Positions 56,613 through 64,000 of a stretch of DNA of 64,000 bases are shown in pieces. Each line of letters opens with the position of its first letter. Position 1 is the stretch's first letter. The translations under genes and the position numbers were made by a program. The DNA lies in the NCBI GenBank assembly GCA_963758555.1, contig CAVWVW010000005.1:62001-126000 (forward strand), written 5' to 3'. This stretch comes from CAIUMH01 sp963758555. Lineage in GTDB: Bacteria; Actinomycetota; Acidimicrobiia; Acidimicrobiales; RAAP-2. A model generated the notes under the pieces. It had not been told where the DNA came from and ran no database searches. It saw only the letters and a program-made list of their open reading frames with translations.

Positions 56613-58224
56613 TCAGTAGCCGGCTTCGACCTGGATGCGACCGTCGTCCCTCGCCGCGCAGAGGGCCTCGTAGTCGAGGGCGTTCTGGTCGGCGTAGGCA
56701 CTGGCGAAGCGGGCGATCGACTCGTCGAAGGTGGTCCCTGAGCCGAGGTACGACGCGATGGCGATCCGGTCGCCTGAGCGGGCGTGGGCTCGCGCCAGCG
56801 CCTGGCCGCAGACTCGGGCGTAGGTGGCCAGCCCCTGGGGCAGGGACCCCTCGATCTCGAAGGAGCCCTTCATGTCTCGCAGCTGGCGGATGTAGTAGTC
56901 ACGCGGGACCCCGTCGAGGCCCTCGACGCGCTCCCAGCCCAAGAAGATGTCACTCGAGGCCTGCATGAGGTGCTGGCCGGCCACGACCCGCTGCGCGTGG
57001 TTGGCGTACTGGCTCCGACCGACGTAGGGCTCGAGGACCGAGGCGACCGCCTCCTTGGCCTGGAGGAACAGCGGGTCACCGTTGACGCCTGAGAGCAGCA
57101 TGATCCACGCCCTCGTCCCTACGCTGCCGACGCCGACCACCTTGCGGGCCACCTCCTTGAGCTCGAAGGACTCGACGAGATGGCGTCGATCGCTCTGGAG
57201 GCTCTTGCGGTAGCGACGGACGAGGCCGTGGAACATCTCAGAGAGCGCCTTCGCCTCGATGTCGGGGAACAGCTCGCTGACGGGCACCACCAGAGGCGGA
57301 TCGCTGATGATGCGACGCTCGCCGTCGACCACGGTCGTGAGCTTCTCGAGCGCTTGGAGCGAGTCACGGGTCTTGGCCTTGTCGATCAGCTTGGCTGTCT
57401 TGGTCGCCATCTGCTTGGCCACCTTGGTGCCCGAGGCCTTGGCGCTGCTCTGGAGGCCGGCCAGGAGCGCTTCGGCGTCGATGTGCGAGTACCACACGTC
57501 CATCGTCGAGCACTTGGCCAGCTCGCGCATGGCGTCTCGGTACCCTGCTGCCGACGCCAGGGCTGCAGCGTTGATCTCCGCCTCCTCGAACTCCTGGTCT
57601 CGACCGGCGATGACCACGCTGGCGGCCAAGCGCTTGAGGTCGAACTCCCAGGGCCCAGGCAGGGTCTCGTCGAAGTCGTTCACGTCGAAGACGAGCTTGC
57701 GCTCGGGCGACGCGAAGAGCCCGAAGTTGGCCAGGTGCGCATCACCGCAGGCCTGGACGGTGATGCCCGAGGTCGGCGTGGTCGAGAGGTCCGACGCCAT
57801 CACCAGCGCTGCACCTCGGAAGAAGGTGAAGGGCGAGACCAGCATGCGGCCGTAGCGGATGGGGACGAGCTCAGGGACCCGAGCCGCCGCTTGGAGCTCT
57901 AAGAGGCCGACCGGGTCAGGGCGGTCTGCCGACGGGGTGAACTCGGCGTGCGAGGATCGAGGCGTCTCCTTGCGGGCCTGCTTGCCCCACGCAGCGCGCT
58001 CCTCGGGGCTCAGGTGCTCTTTGGCGGGGAACTCCTCGACCGGAGCGGCGGTCGGGATCGACGGTGGGTCTTCGGTGCTCGGGCGGGCCTCAGCGCTCGG
58101 CGGGTTCTCTGTGCTGGGTGAGACTTCAGCGCTCGGTCGGGATCTCCGGGCTCAAAGGGATCTCCGTGCTCGGAGGGACCTCGGTGCTCGGTGTGGTCTT
58201 ACGGGTGCGTCGCATCACCACCAT
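56613..58224 (-). CDS. DUF2252 family protein with Pro/Ser/Thr/Glu repeat N-terminus (frameshifted)
   Basis: About 536 residues. DUF2252 core: RVPELVPIRYGRMLVSPFTFFRGAA, CGDAHLANFG, FDVNDFDETLPGPWEFDLKRLAASV and GVGSVGTRAW; the aspartates resemble kinase-like phosphotransferases. The first 50 residues are repeats of PSTE-x-PPS. The frame changes near 58137: as written, translation stops after EIPTER, and removing one base joins EIP to PSAEVSPSTENPPSA. The length is 3n+1. ATG at 58224 has GGAG 4 bases upstream; an ATG one codon earlier and one at 58215 are alternatives. Divergent from the MFS gene. Confidence 0.78.
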
Positions 58225-58355
58225 CATGCTCCGAAGTGACCAATCGTGCCCAAACGTGCCCGCCCGTGGCTGCTCATCTACGGTGCACGAAGTGCTGCAC
58301 CACACGAGGAGCGGGAGATCGGTGAGGCTGCTTGGAGCGACGAGGGGACTCGAAG

Positions 58356-59985
58356 ATGGCTAAGGGCTCGACGTCAAGCGGCTGGCTCGCTCTCGTCGCG
58401 CTCGGCACCGCGCAGTTCGTCATGGTGCTCGACCAATCGGTGATGAACGTCTCGATCAGTGCGCTGACGAAGGACTTCAACACCACCGTGACCACCATCC
58501 AGGGGGTCATCACCCTCTACTGCCTCGTCATGGCCATGTTCATCATGACGGGGGCGAAGATCGGGGACATGATCGGCCGCCGCAAGGCCTTCATCATCGG
58601 GTTGATCATCTACGCCTGCGGGCTCCGCGGTCACCGCCATCGCTCCCACGGTCGGGCGTGCTGGCGCTCGGCTGGTCGATCTTGGAGGGTCTCGGTGCCT
58701 CGCTGGTGCTCCCGGCTCTCGCTGCCTTGATCGCCGGGAACTTCGAAGGCCCTCGTCGCAAGGTCGCCTATGCGGTGATCGGCGGACTGGCCGGCGCGGG
58801 GATCGCCATCGGGCCGATCTTGGGCGGCTGGGCGACCACGGAGCTGACGTGGCGAGTGGTCTTCGTCGGCGAGGTGTTCTTGGTGCTCTTCATCTTGGCC
58901 ATGACGCCCAAGGTCCTCGACGCGCCGCGCGAAGGCCCCTCGCCCAAGCTCGACTACGTCGGCTCCCTGCTCTCGGCCTCAGCGCTCGGCGTGCTCGTCT
59001 ACGGCGTGCTGCAGTCGAGCAGCTGGGGTTGGCTCAAGCCGAAGAACGCGCCCTTCACCATCTTCGGCTTCTCGCCCACGCTCTTCGTCATCGCCTTCTC
59101 CGGCGTCCTCATCTGGAGCTTCGTGGCATGGCAGCGCCATCGAGAGACCACCGGGCACGACCCGCTCGTGCACCTGTCGCTGGTCAAGATCCCGCCGGTG
59201 CGCTCTGGTCTCATCGGCCTGTTCAGCCAGAACCTGATCCTGATGGGCATCTTCTTCGTCATCCCGCTCTACCTCCAGCTGGTGCTGGGTCTGAGCGCGC
59301 TGGAGACCGGCATCAAGATGCTGCCCGTCTCGATCACCATGCTGGCCACCTCTGCCGTCGGCTCTCGGCTGTCGAACCGCTTCTCCGTGCGAGGCATCGT
59401 GCGCACAGGGCTCCTGGTCACCATCGCCGGGGGGCTCATCTTGCTCAGCACCATCCGTCCGACGCTTGCCAACTTCGGGTTTGGCTTCGGCATGGCCGTG
59501 CTCGGCGTCGGGATGGGGCTCTTGGTCTCGCAGCTCGGCAACGTGGTGCAGTCCTCGGTCGAGAGCTCGGGCCGCAGCGAAGCCGGTGGGCTCCAGTACA
59601 CCGGCCAGCAGCTGGGCTCCTCGCTCGGGGTGGCGCTGATCGGGGCCATCGTGCTCATGGGCTTGGCGGGCACCTTCATCTCGACGGTCGAGCACGACGC
59701 CTGCGCATCAGCGACGACGTGGCGGCTCAGGTGGGCGTGGCGGCGGGCAACAACGTCAACTTCGTCTCCTCTGACGAGATCGGCACGGCGGCGACCAAGG
59801 CCGGCCTCGATCAGGCGACGAGCGCGGCACTGGTCGAGGACTATGAGATCGCCCAGCTCCGCTCGCTCAAGGCCGGTCTCTTGGCGGCCTCGTTCCTGGC
59901 CCTGCTGTCGTTGGCCTTCACCAGAGAGCTGCCGCACGACGACCCTCGGGTCCGTCGACGCGAGGACGAGCCCGCCACTGCCTGA
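58356..59985 (+). CDS. MFS transporter, DHA2 14-helix drug-exporter family (three frameshifts)
   Basis: About 543 residues. LVALGTAQFVMVLDQSVMNVSI is the DHA2 motif D1 of helix 1, GAKIGDMIGRRKAFI motif A and GAGIAIGPILGGW motif C. The sequence needs three repairs: remove one G near 58621 (ggg before ctc), remove one G near 58655 (gggcgtg), and add one base near 59700, which gives ACGSAVTAIAPTVGVLALGW and EHDALRISDDVAAQ. The net length is 3n+1. It probably exports toxic organics. A good Shine-Dalgarno-like GAGGGGAC precedes the ATG. Confidence 0.8.
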
Positions 59986-59993
59986 AGGCGCCG

Positions 59994-60649
59994 CTAGTTG
60001 ATGATGGCGGCGAGGCTCTTGATGATGAGCCAGAAGCCGAGGACCAGCGAGACGATGATGATCACCTGATCGGTGTGCGTGTCGATCCAGGTTCGGGTGG
60101 CAGCGAGGAACGACTGGGTCTTCTCAGGCCGGAACCCGGCGTAGATCTCCATGATGAGGTACGTCAGGGTGCTGAGGATGCAGAAGCCGACGAGAAGCGC
60201 ATAGGTCTCCGGTGACGAGAGCTTGGCTGCGGTGATCGTGGCCACGCCTGCGGCCACGAGGCCCCAGGGCTGGACGAGCGGTCCGAGCACCATGGCGTAC
60301 CACGGCGACATGTTGTCGATGCCCGGTCTGCCACTTGGGGGTCTTCTTCGGCTTCTTGGGCCGTGAGCGCCTGCTGCCACTGGCGATAGGCCACGTAGAC
60401 GAGGACGAGGCCGATGAGCAGCTTGACCGAGAGGATGGCGATCGAAGGCGCGGTCGAGGACTTCGGCGGGTTGTTGCCCGTGGCGAGCAAGGTCAGGCTG
60501 ACCACGATGGCGAGCGAGACCAGCCAGCCGAAGATGAAGGCCGCACCCTTCTTCGTGCCGTTCTTGGACGCCAAGACCAAGATGAAGGCGGTCAGCGGGA
60601 TGGGCTCGAGCGTGATGGCCAGCCCAATGAGGATCAGGTCGATGGTCAT
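59994..60649 (-). CDS. GAP-like (Sap/LysE-fold) membrane protein (two frameshifts)
   Basis: About 218 residues, six helices. IGLAITLEPIPLTAFILVLAS and GAAFIFGWLVSL at the N-terminus, a basic mid-loop (KKPKKTPKW) and IDNMSPWYAMVLGPLVQPWG resemble GAP proteins that export glycolipids or peptidoglycolipids in mycobacteria. Removing one base near 60359 and one near 60323 joins the three pieces; the length is 3n+2 as expected. Stop TAG at 59994. AAGGAGAGG precedes the ATG. It converges with the MFS gene. Confidence 0.72.
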
Positions 60650-60797
60650 CTCGATCCTCTCCTTGCGTCGGCCACGTCGACGGGGGCAGAGCGGAGAGCT
60701 CCCCTCCTGGGCGTCACGCTCGTCGTGGTCCGCTCAGGCTACCTCGCGTGCCCGTGACCAGGAGGGTTGTCTGCATGGTGGAGCGAGTGTCGTGTGC

Positions 60798-61340
60798 TCA
60801 GCGCTCGTAGGTGGCAATCAGGAGGCCACGAGCGAGCGTGTTGAAGGCGAGGGTGAAGCCAACGAAGGCGGGCGACGCCGTCTCGTCGAGTCCGAGGCTC
60901 TCGAGGCCCACGGCGTGGACGGCGAAGACGTAGCGGTGCTCGCCGTGGCCTTCGGGAGGAGCCGCTCCCACGAAGGCCACGGTGCCCGTGTCGTTGCGTG
61001 CGTGGATCGCTCCGGCGGGCAGCCCCTCCTTTGAGCCGCTCCCCGCCCCTCTTGGCAGCGCGCTCGTCATCGGCGGGAGGTCGAAGAGGACCCAGTGCCA
61101 AAAGCCGCTCCCTGTGGGAGCGTCAGGGTCAAAGCACGTGACGGCGAAGGACTTCGTGCCCTCTGGCGCGTCGCTCCACGAGAGCTGCGGCGAGAGGTTC
61201 TCGCCGTGACAGCCCATGGAGTCGGCCACGTGGCGCTCGCTCAGCCGCTCCCCGTCGGCGACGTCGCTGCTCGTGACGCTCAGGGAACCGACAAGTGGCA
61301 TGAAGCCGTAGGGGAGCGGGGCTCGTGAGGATTCGGACAT
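60798..61340 (-). CDS. YbhB/YbcL family (PEBP/Raf-kinase-inhibitor-like) protein
   Basis: A 180-residue PEBP-fold protein. NLSPQLSWSDAPEGTKSFAVTCFDPDAPTGSGFWHWVLF with the ligand-pocket Asp-Pro-Asp and His, and GHGEHRYVFAVHAV, are conserved. Cytoplasmic (no signal peptide). Ligand unknown. GGAGGTA precedes the ATG. Confidence 0.88.
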   Translation of the reverse strand: MSESSRAPLPYGFMPLVGSLSVTSSDVADGERLSERHVADSMGCHGENLSPQLSWSDAPEGTKSFAVTCFDPDAPTGSGFWHWVLFDLPPMTSALPRGAGSGSKEGLPAGAIHARNDTGTVAFVGAAPPEGHGEHRYVFAVHAVGLESLGLDETASPAFVGFTLAFNTLARGLLIATYER

Positions 61341-61486
61341 CTCGGTACCTCCGGTGGTGCTGTGACCTCGACCAACCTACCCAGCGGGGCGTGGCTCACA
61401 CTCAGGAGAGACTGGACCACCTCGATCGGCACCCCTAGGTTGAGGTCTCGCGTGAGCGTTGCTCGCCGGGAACAGGTGGGGAAGCG

Positions 61487-62254
61487 ATGAGCCAAGCAGC
61501 GATGTTCGATCTCACGGGCAAGGTCGCCGTCATCACCGGGGGCAGCAGGGGCATCGGCCGGGCGGTCGCCGAGGGTCTGGCTGACGCGGGGGCAGACGTC
61601 GTGATCGCCAGTCGCAAGCTCGATGCCTGCGAAGAGGCGGCCAAGCAGATCGAGGGCGCCACAGGGCGCCGAGCGCTGGGCGTGGCGTGCCACGTGGGTC
61701 GATGGGAGGACTGCGACTCGTTGGTCGAGTCCGTCTACGACGCCTTTGGTCGCTGCGACGTCCTGGTCAACAACGCCGGGATGTCGCCGCTCTACGACGG
61801 TCTCGACTCCGTGACCAAGGATCTCTACGACAAGGTCCACGCCGTCAACGCCAGCGGGCCGTTCCGTCTGAGCGCGCTCTTCGGCACGAAGATGGCTGCA
61901 GGCGAAGGTGGCTCGATCATCAACGTGACCACCGCTGGCTCGCTGCGACCCAACGCCACCGACCTGCCCTACGCGATGGCCAAGGCGTCGCTCAACGCCC
62001 TGACCTTGGGCTTGGCGGAGGCGTGGGCTCCGAAGGTGCGAGCCAACCTGGTGATGCCCGGCGCCTTCGACACCGATATCACCAAAGCGTGGGACCCCGG
62101 GGCGAAGGAGCAGGCGGCCAAGATCAATCCCATGGGTCGCATCGGGACGCCCTCCGACATGGTCGGCGTGTGCCTCCTGCTGTCGAGCTCGGCAGGCAGC
62201 TACATCAACGGGGCCCAGATCCTCGTTGATGGAGGCCTCTTCAAGGCGCTCTGA
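61487..62254 (+). CDS. SDR family oxidoreductase
   Basis: A 255-residue short-chain dehydrogenase. Cofactor loop GGSRGIGRAVAEG followed by ASRKLDACEE (arginine favours NADPH), NNAG, catalytic Ser in VTTAGSLR and YAMAK, and the C-terminal GAQILVDGG. It lies 17 bases before the CoA-transferase/racemase gene on the same strand, so a role in branched or steroid-type acyl-CoA metabolism is plausible. GGGGAAG precedes the ATG. Confidence 0.85.
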   Translation: MSQAAMFDLTGKVAVITGGSRGIGRAVAEGLADAGADVVIASRKLDACEEAAKQIEGATGRRALGVACHVGRWEDCDSLVESVYDAFGRCDVLVNNAGMSPLYDGLDSVTKDLYDKVHAVNASGPFRLSALFGTKMAAGEGGSIINVTTAGSLRPNATDLPYAMAKASLNALTLGLAEAWAPKVRANLVMPGAFDTDITKAWDPGAKEQAAKINPMGRIGTPSDMVGVCLLLSSSAGSYINGAQILVDGGLFKAL

Positions 62255-62271
62255 GCGCGAGGAGCCCTCTG

Positions 62272-63414
62272 ATGGCCGGTCCGCTCCAAGGCATCAAGAT
62301 CATCGAGCTGGCAGCGCTGGGCCCCGCACCCTACGCCTGCATGCTCCTGGCTGACGCGGGGGCTGAGATCCTGACCATCGATCGCCCCGCTGCCGAGGCG
62401 GAGCGGGCCAAGGCCGTGCACAAGATCCAGAACCGCTCGCGGCGAAGCGTCGGGGCAGATCTCAAGGATCCGGCGGCCGTCACCCTGGTCCGCGAGCTGG
62501 TCACCGACGCGGACGTGCTGATCGAGGGGTTTCGCCCAGGGGTCGCCGAGCGCCTCGGCCTTGGGCCGACGGTGCTGCTCAAGGACAACCCGGCGCTCGT
62601 CTACGGACGGATGACGGGCTGGGGTCAAGAGGGTTCGCTCGCTCAGCGAGCGGGCCATGACATCAACTACATCGCCATGGCCGGAGCGCTCTGGAGCATG
62701 GGCCGAAGCGATGAGGTCCCGTCGCCTCCCCTGAACCTGGTCGGCGACTTCGGAGGCGGTGGGATGTTGCTGGCCTTCGGGGTCCTGGCTGCGGTGCTCG
62801 AGGCCAAGCGCTCGGGACGGGGCCAGGTCGTCGATGCCGCGATGATCGACGGCACGGCGTCGCTCATGCACTACATCCACAGCTTCCACGAGGCGGGCGA
62901 GTGGGTCGAGGAGCGAGGCAGCAACCCGTTCGACTCAGGGGCGCCCTTCTACGAGGTCTACGAGACCAGCGACGGGGGCTTCATGTCGGTGGGAGCGAAC
63001 GAGCCAAAGTTCTACAGCCTCCTCGTCGCCACCCTCGGCTTGGTCGAAGCCGAGCTCCCAGCCCAGCGTGATCGCTCCTCGTGGCCGGCGATGCGAGCGC
63101 GGTTCAAGGCGATCTTCAAGACGAAGACCCGCGACGAGTGGACAGCGATCTTCTACGGCCTCGACGCGTGCGTCTGGCCCCTGCTCACGACGTTCGAGGC
63201 CCCTGAGCACCCTGCCCTCGTCGAGCGTGCGGTCTTCGTCGATCACGCAGGGGTGATCCAGCCTGCTCCTGCGCCGCGCTTCAGCGAGACGCCGTCTGAG
63301 ATCTCGAAGCCGCCGTCGGTGCCGGGCGCCGACACGAGAGAGGCGTTGGCATCGTGGGGGATCGATCCTGAGCGGATCGACGAGATGCTTGGGACCGGAG
63401 CCCTCTACAGCTGA
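62272..63414 (+). CDS. Alpha-methylacyl-CoA racemase-like CaiB/BaiF CoA-transferase family protein
   Basis: A 380-residue class III CoA-transferase-fold protein. IIELAALGPAPYACMLLADAGAE begins the fold; the racemase catalytic pair is visible as His in AGHDINYIAM and Asp in NLVGDFGGGGM, and Glu in RGQVVDAAMIDG region is conserved. It would epimerise 2-methylacyl-CoA thioesters so that beta-oxidation can proceed. Probably co-transcribed with the SDR gene. GAGGAGC precedes the ATG. Confidence 0.85.
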   Translation: MAGPLQGIKIIELAALGPAPYACMLLADAGAEILTIDRPAAEAERAKAVHKIQNRSRRSVGADLKDPAAVTLVRELVTDADVLIEGFRPGVAERLGLGPTVLLKDNPALVYGRMTGWGQEGSLAQRAGHDINYIAMAGALWSMGRSDEVPSPPLNLVGDFGGGGMLLAFGVLAAVLEAKRSGRGQVVDAAMIDGTASLMHYIHSFHEAGEWVEERGSNPFDSGAPFYEVYETSDGGFMSVGANEPKFYSLLVATLGLVEAELPAQRDRSSWPAMRARFKAIFKTKTRDEWTAIFYGLDACVWPLLTTFEAPEHPALVERAVFVDHAGVIQPAPAPRFSETPSEISKPPSVPGADTREALASWGIDPERIDEMLGTGALYS

Positions 63415-63453
63415 GCGGAGCGACCGTGGCCGGGATGGCTCGCGACATCACGA

Positions 63454-63540
<87 letters not shown>

Positions 63541-63775
63541 GAGCGCCGGAGAAGCCTAACCGATCGACGACGGACCACTTTTTGCTCCGGTGGGCCACGA
63601 GGTCGCTCGCGCCCGCGGTCCCACCAGGCCCACCCGCAGGTCGACGGAGGCGATCCTCATCAGATCCTCTGGCTCAAGCGCGATTGAAGAATCGTTCCAA
63701 CCCCCCTGTCTCTCCTGGACATTTGGGGGCCTCTGCCTCGTGAGAAACGCACCCCCCCTATAGAGTGAGGGGACT

Positions 63776-64000
63776 ATGGGGCTCAAGCGGTTCGAGGGCA
63801 GACTCGAGCGGCTCGTCGAGGGTTCCCTCTCCAGGCCGTTCCGCAGCACGCTGCAACCAGTGGAGATCGGTCGACGGCTGACTCGGGAGATGGACCTGCA
63901 GCGCAGGGTGGGTCCTCGCGGGCTGCTGGTAGCCCCCAACAGCTTCGCCGTCAGCCTCTCGGAGATCGACGTCGAGCGCTTCAGCTCGTACCTCGAGGCG
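63776..64000 (+). CDS. FhaA-like DUF3662/FHA-domain protein, 5' part only
   Basis: The first 75 codons run off the right edge. GLKRFEGRLERLVEGSLSRPFRSTLQPVEIGRRLTREMD, shown by its ends GLKRFEGRLERLVEG and PVEIGRRLTREM, is the DUF3662 N-terminal domain of FhaA, and the actinobacterial gene usually begins the fhaA-fhaB-pstP-rodA-pbpA-pknAB cluster near oriC. GTGAGGGGACT gives a strong Shine-Dalgarno. The FHA domain itself lies outside the window. Confidence 0.85.
   Translation, partial: MGLKRFEGRLERLVEGSLSRPFRSTLQPVEIGRRLTREMDLQRRVGPRGLLVAPNSFAVSLSEIDVERFSSYLEA

Overview
This 64 kb window is chromosomal DNA of a high-GC actinobacterium and covers the replication-origin neighbourhood. The gene order inositol-phosphate synthase / PadR / DUF5318 / rpsF-ssb-rpsR-rplI-dnaB and pcnA / DUF6049 / murJ / trxB / trxA / cwlM-like / parB-parA / rsmG / jag / yidC / yidD / rnpA / rpmH / dnaA / dnaN / recF / DUF721 / gyrB / gyrA matches the mycobacterial origin region. 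F420-type oxidoreductase families and the style of the proteins suggest Acidimicrobiia or a close relative, but the sequence does not prove the class.

Layout. 1-20.4 kb is mixed metabolic and accessory DNA: a GAF histidine kinase cut by the left edge, F420/FMN-type oxidoreductases, an isocitrate/isopropylmalate dehydrogenase-like enzyme, a DipZ thiol-disulfide membrane protein, a PQQ-type propeller, a GT87-like membrane protein, an enoyl-CoA hydratase/isomerase, an OmpR-type response regulator behind a possible leader peptide, Bcp, RlmN, SDRs, an ABC exporter and a CaiB-type CoA transferase. 20.6-25.8 kb carries replication and ribosomal genes (dnaB, a second stand-alone DnaB N-terminal domain, rplI, rpsR with a long tail, ssb, rpsF), then panB and DUF5318. 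25.9-29.1 kb has padR-ino1 and the CCA enzyme. 29.1-51.3 kb is the origin core, with two perfect parS sites, DnaA-box clusters on both sides of dnaA, and gyrBA. 51.4-64 kb is again accessory: an NlpC/P60 hydrolase, a GT39-like protein, an FMN glutamate-synthase-like protein, DUF2252, an MFS exporter, a GAP-like protein, PEBP, SDR, an alpha-methylacyl-CoA racemase-like transferase, tRNA-Leu(CAG), and the start of an FhaA-like gene.

Two patterns run through the window. First, ten genes are interrupted by one to three small frame changes (13 sites in all, plus a probable compensated pair in an eleventh gene), and 12 of the 13 clear sites are repaired by removing one base. None lies in the 25.4-52 kb core. 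They may be assembly indels, young lesions in dispensable genes, or less likely +1 recoding. Second, ten start codons are preceded at 6 or 7 nt by a TAG[C/G][C/G]T hexamer and have no Shine-Dalgarno sequence, which indicates leaderless transcription.

I saw no CRISPR array, insertion sequence, integrase or prophage gene. No intergenic gap exceeds 300 bases. The most unusual single items are the orphan DnaB N-terminal domain beside dnaB, the 69-codon leader ORF and strong hairpin before the response regulator, the acidic C-terminal tail on S18, the long disordered N-terminus of ParA, the amidase-like protein that appears to lack zinc ligands, and a low-GC island inside yidC.
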